64,000 nucleotides of DNA from Fibrobacter sp. UWB5 (GTDB taxonomy: Bacteria; Fibrobacterota; Fibrobacteria; Fibrobacterales; Fibrobacteraceae): the NCBI RefSeq assembly GCF_002210295.1, contig NZ_MWQH01000009.1, positions 1 to 64,000 of the forward strand, written 5' to 3'. This document shows positions 53,554 to 62,007 of the stretch, one piece after another (the stretch's first letter is position 1; each line of letters begins with the position of its first letter). A program made the translations under genes and the position numbers. The notes beneath the pieces were generated by a model. That model was not told the DNA's origin, made no database searches, and saw nothing but the letters and a program-made list of their open reading frames with translations.

Positions 53554-53594
53554 TAAAAAAACGCCCCACAACATCGTGTGAGGCGCCTTTTTCC
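53554..53594 (-). terminator. Terminator after xynC
   Basis: On the minus strand GGCGCCTCACA and TGTGGGGCG form an imperfect stem around a CGATGT loop, followed by seven T. It lies about 60 nt past the xynC stop codon. Confidence 0.8.
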
Positions 53595-53647
53595 ACAAAA
53601 TTTGGAGTATTGTTTTTCGGGATTTTCCTGAAAATTGTGGAAACTTT

Positions 53648-55534
53648 TTAGCGGTTGACCCTAACCGTGTTCAAGTAGTTACCCTGCTTGACCATGTAGA
53701 CACCCGGCTTGTGGAACTTGGCGAACAGCACATCCTTCATGTCGCTGCCGGCCTGCATTTCCACAGTACCCAGGTAACGGCCCTGCATGTCGAGCACCTG
53801 GAAGGTTCCACTCATATCCTGGAGCTTGATCGTCTGAGCAAACAGTGCGGTAGTAGAGCTGCTCGGGACATTCGCTTCGCTGGAGCTGGACTTCTTATCT
53901 TCCTTGCTGGAGCTGGACTTGGGTTCTTCGCTAGAGCTGGATTCCGGTTCCGGCTGAGCAAGCGGATGAGCCTTGTCCGTCATCTTGAAGTAAGAGACAT
54001 CGAAGGAACCCGAGCCACCACCGGCTTCGACAAGCACCTTGGCTTCGTACATCTTACCCATCTTCATACCGAGTTCTTCCCACTTCTTGAAGTGAGCGGT
54101 AACATCGATATGACCGCAGGAACGAGCTCCACCCTTACGCTTGCTGAAGTACTGCGGGAAGGTCTGGTTACCCTTGATAGAGGGGGCGTTATTACGCTGG
54201 TTCTGATAAATTTCATAAGTTGCACCATCAACCGTGAACTCACCCTTCTTGGAACCCAGAAGATTTGCACCCGGTTCGCTGAACCAGTCATCCACGATGT
54301 AGTATTCTACGAGCGGGTCGACAGTCCAACCATAGATACCGATATAGTTGTAACCACCGGCATTACCCTGCTTGCTCCACTTGAAGTAAGCATCGATAGG
54401 ACCAAGTTCTTGGTAAGTCTTGTCTTCGTTGTACTTGAAGCCCACACGGGCAAGGAAGTCGTTGGTGCCGTTCCAGCTGGCCTTATAAGTACCATTATCA
54501 TAGAACGTCATGTTGTTGTTGCCGCCCTGGTACCAGATTTCGTAATGGTACGGAGAGCTGCCGACGTTACCCGTCACGCTCTGGTTGTTCTGGCCCTGAG
54601 TTGTCTTGCTTTCACCCTGGTGGCCCATTTCGTCCTTACAGGCGTCGATAGTCGTAGAGGTAGAACCACCGTTACCCTTAGAGGAGCTGGACTTAACTGC
54701 AGCGCTCGAAGAGCTGGACTTGGCGCCAGAAGCACTGGACTTCGGAGTGTCACCGTTAGAAACATACACCTTGGCATGCGGGAAGTCCATATGGCCACCA
54801 TTAACTTGACCATTGACGTTACCAGCTTCACCAAGCACCTTGGCTTCGTAAAGCTTACCCATGGTGAGGCCCATCTTTTCCCACTGTCTCATGTGTTCGG
54901 AAATATTGATGGTACCGCAATCGCGCGGCGAGGTACGCACGCTGAAATACTGATAGAACGTGACGTTACCGGAGTTCTTAATGGCCGGACCGGTACGGGT
55001 GTTACGATAAACGGTATAGGTACCGCCGTCAACCGTAATGGTACCCTTTCTTTCGTTACCGATCCAGCTACCCGGCATGTCGTTGGCGAGGGTATTGTCA
55101 ATCACGTAGTATTCAACAAGGTTACTTGCTGTTCCGGGAACGCCTTCCATCCAGCCGTAGATACCGATATAGGAGTAACCCACATTACTTGCGCCACTTT
55201 TCACAAGTTTGAACTCGGCAATCATGTCACCGCCAAGTTCCTTGTAAGTCTTGTTACTGCCAAGAGAAAGGCCCGCACGGCAAAGATAGTCCTTGGCACC
55301 TGTGATAGTGCAGTCCATGGAACCGTCGCTATAGAAGGTAGCACTACCGCCATGACCGTTTTCGTCCCAGAGTTCGTAACCGATATCGCCGATTTTACCT
55401 GTCTGGTTCGAAGTAATCGTTACTTTTTGGCCAGAATGCTGTGCATTGCTACAGAAATCCTGTGCATATGCCCCAGCTACACCCAAAGTCAAAGCCAAAC
55501 CAACTTTGACGCCAGATTTGAATAGAGTTTTCAT
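53648..55534 (-). CDS. xynC: Two-domain GH11 xylanase XynC
   Basis: The 628-residue enzyme carries two complete GH11 domains, as in XynC of F. succinogenes. Domain A (26-258) has E141 (LVEYYVID) and E236 (LGEAGN). A Ser-rich linker (264-295) leads to domain B (298-518), with E410 (LVEYYIVDD) and E503 (LVEAGG). A second Ser linker (about 530-565) precedes a C-terminal tail (566-628) with FQVLDMQGRYLGTVEM. Domains A and B are clearly divergent. Both catalytic pairs are intact, so both should be active on xylan. AGGAG precedes the ATG, and a TATATTTT box lies 33 nt upstream. Confidence 0.95.
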   Translation of the reverse strand: MKTLFKSGVKVGLALTLGVAGAYAQDFCSNAQHSGQKVTITSNQTGKIGDIGYELWDENGHGGSATFYSDGSMDCTITGAKDYLCRAGLSLGSNKTYKELGGDMIAEFKLVKSGASNVGYSYIGIYGWMEGVPGTASNLVEYYVIDNTLANDMPGSWIGNERKGTITVDGGTYTVYRNTRTGPAIKNSGNVTFYQYFSVRTSPRDCGTINISEHMRQWEKMGLTMGKLYEAKVLGEAGNVNGQVNGGHMDFPHAKVYVSNGDTPKSSASGAKSSSSSAAVKSSSSKGNGGSTSTTIDACKDEMGHQGESKTTQGQNNQSVTGNVGSSPYHYEIWYQGGNNNMTFYDNGTYKASWNGTNDFLARVGFKYNEDKTYQELGPIDAYFKWSKQGNAGGYNYIGIYGWTVDPLVEYYIVDDWFSEPGANLLGSKKGEFTVDGATYEIYQNQRNNAPSIKGNQTFPQYFSKRKGGARSCGHIDVTAHFKKWEELGMKMGKMYEAKVLVEAGGGSGSFDVSYFKMTDKAHPLAQPEPESSSSEEPKSSSSKEDKKSSSSEANVPSSSTTALFAQTIKLQDMSGTFQVLDMQGRYLGTVEMQAGSDMKDVLFAKFHKPGVYMVKQGNYLNTVRVNR

Positions 55535-55567
55535 TTCAGTCTCCTATCAAAAGATCCTCTAGCTTCA

Positions 55568-55575
55568 AAAATATA
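55568..55575 (-). promoter_or_regulatory. Candidate TATATTTT promoter box for xynC
   Basis: Minus-strand TATATTTT lies 33 nt before the ATG at 55534. Confidence 0.4.
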
Positions 55576-55685
55576 TCCAGCCTCAACAAATCATTCTTTA
55601 TATATAAGAAATGCCGTTGTTCCGAGAAACAACGGCAAAAGATTTACAAAGTGCCGAAAACGGCTTTATTTAGCGGAATTTGGAG

Positions 55686-58388
55686 CTATTCTTCGTCAGA
55701 AGAAGGAACTCCAATCTGCTGTTCCGGCTTGTCTTCGATCTTTTCGACAGAATCGTCATCAACTTCGACGCCTTCCACCTTGTCGAAGGTTTCCTTCGCC
55801 TCGGCGCTATCCTGTTCAATATCTTCGACGCTCGGGAGTGCGGTAGCATCTTGCACCACATCGCCTTCGCGCAGGCTAATAGCCTTGACGCCCTGGGCGT
55901 TACGGCCCGTGAGGCGGATATCGGCAGCCTTGATACGAATCACCTGGCCTTCGCGGCTGGTAATGATCAAGTCGTAGTCGTCAGCGACGCTTTCCACGAA
56001 CACGGCGGCGCCCACCTTATCGGTCACGTTCAGGTTGCGCACGCCCTTGCTACCGCGACGGGTAATGCGGTAAGTCGAAGGCTCGCTACGCTTGCCGTAG
56101 CCGTTTTCGGTAATGGTCACGATCTTGTTGCCGGCCTTGAGCCACAACAGAGAAATCACTTCGTCGCCTTCGGCCAAGGTAATACCCTTCACGCCGTGCG
56201 TGCCGCGGCCCATGGCGCGGAAGCAGCTGATTGGGAAGGTCACGGCCTGACCGTTCTTGGTCGCAAGCATCAGCAAGTCCTTCGGAATCGGACGACCTTC
56301 GATATCTTCGGCGTCTTCGGATTCCTCGGCGATGGCGGCTTCGGCAGCCTGTGTTTCGGCTTCGGCATCCACTTCGTCGCCTTCGGCGGCTTCGCTAGCC
56401 TTGAAGTCTTCGGCAGACATACCCACGAGCTGGACCTTCACCAATTCATCGTCTTCGTCGAGGCTGATGGCGTTCACGCCGGCCTTACGCGGGCGGCTGA
56501 ACAGCGTGAGGTCCATCTTGTTGATGACACCCTTCTTGGTTGCAAATACGAGGCAGAAGTAGCCACCGAACTTACGCACCGGCACAATCGCCTGCACCTT
56601 TTCGCCTTCGGTAAGACCGATGAAGTTGATAATCGGGCGGCCCTTGCCGTTGCGAGTGCCTTCGGGCAAGCGGTAAACCTTGGTCCAGTAAGCACGACCC
56701 TTGTTCGTGAACACCAGCAAGTAGCTGTGCGTGCTTGCGGTAAAGATCTGTTCGACGTTGTCTTCTTCCTTGAGAGTTGCGCCGATAATGCCCTTGCCGC
56801 CACGGTTCTGAGCCTTGAAGGTATCGATCGGCAAGCGCTTGATGTAGCCTTCGCGGCTGAGCGTAATCACCTGTTCTTCTTCGGCAATCAGGTCTTCGTA
56901 ATCGTAGTCGTCGACAGCGTCTTCGATAGAAGTACGGCGGTCATCGCCACACTTGTCCACGATGGCGTCGAGACGGTCGAGCATAATCTTCACGCGGCGT
57001 TCGCGTTTTTCCAGAATATCCTTCAAGTCGGCAACGGTAGCAACGAGTTCGTTGTATTCGTTTTCCAACTTTTCCAAGTTCAGGCCCGTGAGCTGGGCAA
57101 GACGCATGTCCACGATAGCCTGGGACTGAATGTCGTCCAGGTTGAAGCGGTCCTGCAAAGCAGTCTTTGCGGCTTCGGTCGTCGGGCTCGACTTGATAAT
57201 CTGCACCACTTCGTCAATGTTCTGCGTTGCAATGCGCAGGCCTTCGATAATGTGCAAGCGGGCTTCGGCCTTGTTCAAGTCAAACTGCGTGGAACGCGTA
57301 ATCACTTCCAAGCGGTGATCCACATAAACCTGGATGAGGTCCTTGAGAGTCAGGAGCTTCGGCAGGTTATTGACGAGAGCCAAATTGTAAATGCTGAACG
57401 TCGTCTGCAACTGCGTGTTTTTGAACAAATTATTCAAAACGACTTCGGCGACCACGTCCTTGCGCATTTCAATCACGATGCGCATACCTTCGCGGCTAGA
57501 TTCATCGCGGATGTCGGTAATGCCGTCGACACGTTTGTCCTTCACCAATTCTGCAATCTTCTTACAGAGTTCGGCCTTGTTGACCATGTAAGGAATTTCG
57601 CTCACGACAATGCGCGGCTTACCGCGGCTATCGACATCGATTTCGGTACGGGCACGCACACGCACGCGGCCATGCCCCGTCAAATAAGCATCGCGAATGC
57701 CAGCGCGGCCACAAATCACGCCGCCGGTCGGGAAGTCCGGACCAGACACGTACTGCAGCAAGTCTTCGCCGGCAATATCCGGATTTTCGGCCACCGCATG
57801 GATTGCGTTTGCAATTTCGCGTAAATTGTGCGGAGCCATGGATGTTGCCATACCCACGGCGATACCGGTGGTACCGTTCACCAGCATGTTCGGGAGAGCA
57901 GACGGCAAAACCTTCGGTTCTTCCAAAGATTCGTCGAAGTTCGGGCCCATGTCCACGGTGTCTTTTTCAAGGTCTTCCAACATGAGCGCGCCCATGTTGT
58001 TCATCTTGGCTTCGGTGTAACGCATTGCAGCAGCACCATCGCCGTCGATAGAACCGAAGTTACCCTGACCGAACACCAGCGGGTAACGCAGCGAGAAGTC
58101 CTGCGCCATACGCACCAAGGTTTCGTACACGGCGGAGTCGCCATGCGGGTGGTACTTACCGATCACATCACCCACGATACGGGCACTCTTGACCGTCGGC
58201 TTGTTGGGCACCACGCCCAACTTGTGCATACTGTACATCACGCGGCGGTGCACCGGCTTAAAGCCGTCACGCGCATCAGGGAGCGCACGTGCCACAATCA
58301 CGCTCATGGAATAGCGCAAGTAGCAATCCTGCATGTCCTTTTCAATCAGGGACCTGATTTGCGAACCTGGTACCAATTCTTCTGACAT
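55686..58388 (-). CDS. gyrA: DNA gyrase subunit A
   Basis: The 900-residue type II topoisomerase subunit cuts and rejoins DNA during negative supercoiling. The catalytic Tyr is Y124 in AMRYTEAK. The quinolone-determining segment HPHGDSAVYET (80-90) keeps Ser85 and the acidic residue at 89, the sensitive-type pattern. The C-terminal pinwheel begins near 510, and the GyrA box QNRGGKG lies near 530. An acidic insert of about 50 residues (about 665-710, Glu/Ala-rich) interrupts the pinwheel, and the tail is acidic. AGAGGA precedes the ATG, 10 nt after surE, so the two form an operon. Confidence 0.97.
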   Translation of the reverse strand: MSEELVPGSQIRSLIEKDMQDCYLRYSMSVIVARALPDARDGFKPVHRRVMYSMHKLGVVPNKPTVKSARIVGDVIGKYHPHGDSAVYETLVRMAQDFSLRYPLVFGQGNFGSIDGDGAAAMRYTEAKMNNMGALMLEDLEKDTVDMGPNFDESLEEPKVLPSALPNMLVNGTTGIAVGMATSMAPHNLREIANAIHAVAENPDIAGEDLLQYVSGPDFPTGGVICGRAGIRDAYLTGHGRVRVRARTEIDVDSRGKPRIVVSEIPYMVNKAELCKKIAELVKDKRVDGITDIRDESSREGMRIVIEMRKDVVAEVVLNNLFKNTQLQTTFSIYNLALVNNLPKLLTLKDLIQVYVDHRLEVITRSTQFDLNKAEARLHIIEGLRIATQNIDEVVQIIKSSPTTEAAKTALQDRFNLDDIQSQAIVDMRLAQLTGLNLEKLENEYNELVATVADLKDILEKRERRVKIMLDRLDAIVDKCGDDRRTSIEDAVDDYDYEDLIAEEEQVITLSREGYIKRLPIDTFKAQNRGGKGIIGATLKEEDNVEQIFTASTHSYLLVFTNKGRAYWTKVYRLPEGTRNGKGRPIINFIGLTEGEKVQAIVPVRKFGGYFCLVFATKKGVINKMDLTLFSRPRKAGVNAISLDEDDELVKVQLVGMSAEDFKASEAAEGDEVDAEAETQAAEAAIAEESEDAEDIEGRPIPKDLLMLATKNGQAVTFPISCFRAMGRGTHGVKGITLAEGDEVISLLWLKAGNKIVTITENGYGKRSEPSTYRITRRGSKGVRNLNVTDKVGAAVFVESVADDYDLIITSREGQVIRIKAADIRLTGRNAQGVKAISLREGDVVQDATALPSVEDIEQDSAEAKETFDKVEGVEVDDDSVEKIEDKPEQQIGVPSSDEE

Positions 58389-58398
58389 TCGTTTTCCT

Positions 58399-59208
58399 CT
58401 AATTATTCACCGGCGTTTCCGCCAGCATTTCACTTATTACTTCTAAACTTTCTTCGTCGGTCTGGTCGATACGGTGAGGCGTTATCGTCGCGTAGCCCTG
58501 ATTCAGCAGATAGTCGTCACTATCCTTGGGCTGTTCGTCCCACAGTTTATCGCCATCCAGTTGCCACAGTCCATTTTCGTGGGAATAGTGGTCCGTAAAC
58601 ATTCCAAGAGCCATCCTGGTTGCCTTGAACCCCTTGAAGGTTTCGGCGGTAGCCTTTGGAAAATTCACGTTCCAGAATACACCTACGGGAATCCGCTCGA
58701 ACAGGCGATCCTTGACCACCTTCACGGCAAATTCTTTTGCGGTTTCGAGCATGTTCGCGGTTGTACCGCGGAGCGAAAGCGCAATCCCCGGTACCCCCCA
58801 GAGGGCAGCTTCGCGGGCGCCAGCAACCGTGCCCGAATAGAGCGACGACACGCCGGAATTTTCGCCGAGATTCACCCCCGAAAAACACACGTCAAAATTA
58901 CCCGGACCGACCCCCTCGGTGGTAAGCCCGTGAGAAGCCAAATGGCCTATCGCAAACTTCACACAATCGGCAGGAGTCCCCGACATGGAATACGCCTCAA
59001 TAGCCGTATTCTCCGCAATTTCCACTTTTTTGACCGAAAGCCCACGCCGAACTGTAAAGGCGTGCCCTACCCCGCTCTGCTCCACTTCGGGCGCAAAAAC
59101 GCACACGTCCGCATAAGGGACAAGCGCACACGCCAAAGCGAGCATATAGCCACTCTGGATTCCATCATCGTTCGAGATGAGGACACGTGTCTTCGGGTAG
59201 TCTTGCAT
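58399..59208 (-). CDS. surE: 5'/3'-nucleotidase SurE
   Basis: This 269-residue metal-dependent phosphatase removes phosphate from nucleoside monophosphates. The metal-binding NDDG motif is at 13-16. APEVEQSGVGHAFT, GTPADCV and the SGVNLGEN block follow in family order. It lies 10 nt upstream of gyrA on the same strand. No Shine-Dalgarno is seen; TATCTTTT-like sequences lie close upstream. Confidence 0.94.
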   Translation of the reverse strand: MQDYPKTRVLISNDDGIQSGYMLALACALVPYADVCVFAPEVEQSGVGHAFTVRRGLSVKKVEIAENTAIEAYSMSGTPADCVKFAIGHLASHGLTTEGVGPGNFDVCFSGVNLGENSGVSSLYSGTVAGAREAALWGVPGIALSLRGTTANMLETAKEFAVKVVKDRLFERIPVGVFWNVNFPKATAETFKGFKATRMALGMFTDHYSHENGLWQLDGDKLWDEQPKDSDDYLLNQGYATITPHRIDQTDEESLEVISEMLAETPVNN

Positions 59209-59243
59209 GTAAGATAAAAGATAGAAAATAGTGCGCAGAATTC

Positions 59244-59260
59244 AGAGCTTAGAACTTAGA
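59244..59260. repeat. Heptamer-like CTTAGAA units
   Basis: AGAGCTTAGAACTTAGA is the reverse-complement form of the TTCTAAG heptamer units at 5585 and 23048. It lies in the 114-bp gap between surE and the TIGR02171 gene. Confidence 0.6.
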
Positions 59261-59322
59261 TTTTATGGCGTTTACAAGCCCATTCAAATCAATTAAGCCA
59301 ACTGCCGACGAAGTTCTAAAAT

Positions 59323-62007
59323 CTACTTTTGGAGGTCTACAAACAGCGAATCAAGGCGTTCTGACAACTGTTTTGCACCCTCCCTACTCAGATGGTCTGT
59401 ATTGTACGCCATCGACGAAGTATAGTCGTGTTTGCCCATCTTATTTTCGTCCATCATGACCGCATTCAGCTTCGCTGCGCGCTTCAATAATTCCTCTGCA
59501 TGCGACCGTCTTCCGGCATATATGCCGAACGCCCCCGTCTTGGCATAACCCGGATTTTGAGGGGGCACAACCAATATCACTTGGACTCCTTTTTCAACCA
59601 AGGAATTGACGACAAATTTGTACAAAGCCATGTTGTAATCCACATCGTCGTCATCCAGCTCATACTTCATCGTATCGTGCACAACCGTTGCCTTTCCCCA
59701 CCCATTCGAGGGCATCAGGAATTCGTCGTAATCGTAAGGTTGAGTCTGTTCTGCAATCGGCTTGTACGATTCTTCTACAAGTTCTACAAATCCTTTCGGA
59801 ATGGAATCCTTCCAGAACTTATGCGTCTTGTCATATTTAAAACCAGGCGATTTTTTATAGACAGGCGACCAGAAGAGAGCTTCCTTGTCCCACATGAAAT
59901 CAGGCGAGAACTCCAGCACCGCATACTTCAACTTCGGCATATGAGTCAAGACATAGTTGAGAGTCAAGAATGAAATCGCATGAATATCGCCCGAAGGGAA
60001 TCCCATATTCAAAACGCTTTCGGAATGGATAAACGAAGAATTGATTCCGAACATCACTCTCGAAGAGCCGAGAACCACCGCAGTCACGGTGTCGTGGGAT
60101 TTCCAGAACCATTCCATCTTGACACGCAAATCGAGCGCATACGATTCCATTTGATCGGTATAGTAAACGCCTGCGCTATCGATATCCAAAAGCGGCGGTA
60201 CAAAGACGCGTTCATCGACATCGAGCCATAACGCCGGATGCCATAGTTCTGTACCCTGAGCCAGTTCAACCCAACGCTCTGTATACACATTTGCAAGAAT
60301 CAGTTTGCGATGCGCGCCTTCGCTATTCACGAGTGTCGCCACAATCAAGGAATCCACGAGAGGAACCCATTCCGGATGATCAAACGTATAACCTTCAGGA
60401 GCCTCGAGCGAATGTACCAGATTGCCGGTGCTATCGGCAAAGAAAATCCTCTTGTGCGTTTCGTAATTGCTACGGACAAACTGGCGACCCGTCTTGCCGC
60501 CAAAATCAAGGAACAGGGTCATCTTGTTATTGTTCCTGTTCAGCGAGGCATTGCAAGCCTGCTCCCCATTGTACCAGATTTCGGAACGTCCATCGCGATT
60601 GGCCCGAAGGAGTCGCGCCCCTGTGACAGCCAGGCGGTTGTCATCGGAAACGCCACCATGGTACGCGCCATCAAACAATTTCTTGGGCGTTCCAAATTTC
60701 CCGTTCGAGAACTTGACCTGCCATGTCGACGTCTGCGCAAAAGATTCGTCATTCTTGTTATTCGCCGCACTTGTCACATAGACAATCACGGTGTCGCCAT
60801 TGGCAAGCACACGCCAGCGCGGAATCACCGCCGATTTCACATTCAGCTTGATTAAAGATTTATCGGACGCATCTATCTTGCGCACGTAAAGTTCAGAATT
60901 ATCGGCAACGCCTTCAATACCCGTACAGAAGGCGACCCACTTGCCGTCGGGCGATATATCCGGATGATACGCCGAAACGTCTGCGCTCAATTCCTTCGCG
61001 ACCAGATCGTTTTTACTGAAATCCACATAGTACAAGTTACCGCTTTTATCTTCGCGGAATACAAGTTTTCCCTTATTGGTCGCCGCAAGCGACTTGAACT
61101 TTTTACTGCTTACCGACACCGAAACATCAGAATCTGATTCACGCTCCACATTTCCGATTTGCGAAGCATGGGGAATCGCGCCCAAGGCAAGACGGAAACC
61201 GATATATTCCGCCTTCGTCGATGCGGTCACCAGATAGATATCGCCGCGAGTGTAAGGTTTAATGGTTTCAGGCGCGTTACGGAAACTGCCACCCTTCACG
61301 ACTCGTTCATCGGGGCCGTAATCCCTTGCGCCACCGACAAAGTCAACCCATTCCTCTTCTGTAAACGTAACCAGGTAATCCCCCACCCATTCCATGGCAT
61401 TGCCCGCCATGTCGCAAATGCTATCGAGCGTATAATACGACGTGCAGACATCATGCAACTCGTAGTCGGAATTGGCGCTCGTCCACGATTCTTTCGGCTC
61501 CCAGCCGCGAGTCGTCACAAACACCCATTCCGCTTCGGTCGGCAAGCGGTACCCGAGTACATCCCAATGGGGCTTAAACGATTCTAGCCCGACACAAGAG
61601 CTGTCATCGTCAAATATGGCTTTTGAATAGGAATAAACCGTATCAAAGCCTTCTTCCTTACTGCGCTTGTTGGCATAAAGCACCGCATCAAAGAAGGTCA
61701 CATCGGTTACAGGCAAATCACCGCAATCGAGTCCCATTTCATTGCAGGTGACTTCATGCCGCCCCATCATAAAATCGTAATCGAACGAAACTTTCATCGC
61801 CGGGCCATCCTTAATCGATGCCGAGGATTCGTCCGTTCCCAGAATCACGATTTTTCCGTTCGCACGCATGAGCGCAAAATCTTTCAAATCCAACGAGTCC
61901 AAGGCACTAGGGTCATCATGCGGAATCGAAACGTATTCCGAATTAGAACACCCCTCAAAACTGAACAAGGCCAGCAATGCGATTATGCAGTAAAAAAACT
62001 TCATCAT
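59323..62007 (-). CDS. TIGR02171-type lipoprotein: FGE-sulfatase-like, beta-propeller and SGNH-like domains
   Basis: The 894-residue lipoprotein (Cys20, FEGC) starts with a formylglycine-generating-enzyme-like domain (about 45-280): YRLPTEAEWVF, CDMAGNAMEWVGDY, VVKGGSF, GFRLALG. A TolB/WD-like propeller follows (about 305-600; HPDISPDGKWVAF). The C-terminal about 260 residues look like an SGNH hydrolase, with nucleophile block VVLGSSRVMFG near 645 and the terminal pair in TDHLSREG near 872. The family is known as a Fibrobacter paralogous family of unknown function; the SGNH assignment is my inference. It overlaps the next TIGR02171 gene by ATGA. Confidence 0.82.
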   Translation of the reverse strand: MMKFFYCIIALLALFSFEGCSNSEYVSIPHDDPSALDSLDLKDFALMRANGKIVILGTDESSASIKDGPAMKVSFDYDFMMGRHEVTCNEMGLDCGDLPVTDVTFFDAVLYANKRSKEEGFDTVYSYSKAIFDDDSSCVGLESFKPHWDVLGYRLPTEAEWVFVTTRGWEPKESWTSANSDYELHDVCTSYYTLDSICDMAGNAMEWVGDYLVTFTEEEWVDFVGGARDYGPDERVVKGGSFRNAPETIKPYTRGDIYLVTASTKAEYIGFRLALGAIPHASQIGNVERESDSDVSVSVSSKKFKSLAATNKGKLVFREDKSGNLYYVDFSKNDLVAKELSADVSAYHPDISPDGKWVAFCTGIEGVADNSELYVRKIDASDKSLIKLNVKSAVIPRWRVLANGDTVIVYVTSAANNKNDESFAQTSTWQVKFSNGKFGTPKKLFDGAYHGGVSDDNRLAVTGARLLRANRDGRSEIWYNGEQACNASLNRNNNKMTLFLDFGGKTGRQFVRSNYETHKRIFFADSTGNLVHSLEAPEGYTFDHPEWVPLVDSLIVATLVNSEGAHRKLILANVYTERWVELAQGTELWHPALWLDVDERVFVPPLLDIDSAGVYYTDQMESYALDLRVKMEWFWKSHDTVTAVVLGSSRVMFGINSSFIHSESVLNMGFPSGDIHAISFLTLNYVLTHMPKLKYAVLEFSPDFMWDKEALFWSPVYKKSPGFKYDKTHKFWKDSIPKGFVELVEESYKPIAEQTQPYDYDEFLMPSNGWGKATVVHDTMKYELDDDDVDYNMALYKFVVNSLVEKGVQVILVVPPQNPGYAKTGAFGIYAGRRSHAEELLKRAAKLNAVMMDENKMGKHDYTSSMAYNTDHLSREGAKQLSERLDSLFVDLQK

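Noticed and set aside
53711-55525. A 604-codon plus-strand frame opposite xynC
   Set aside because: Antisense shadow of the xylanase gene, with no signal peptide or domain.
55680-57824. A 714-codon open frame on the plus strand opposite gyrA
   Set aside because: It is the antisense shadow of gyrA, created by codon bias; its product has no recognisable domain and gyrA is unmistakable.
59265-59459. A 64-codon plus-strand frame beginning MAFTSPFK
   Set aside because: More than two thirds overlaps the conserved C-terminus of the TIGR02171 gene on the other strand, and no ribosome binding site is present.
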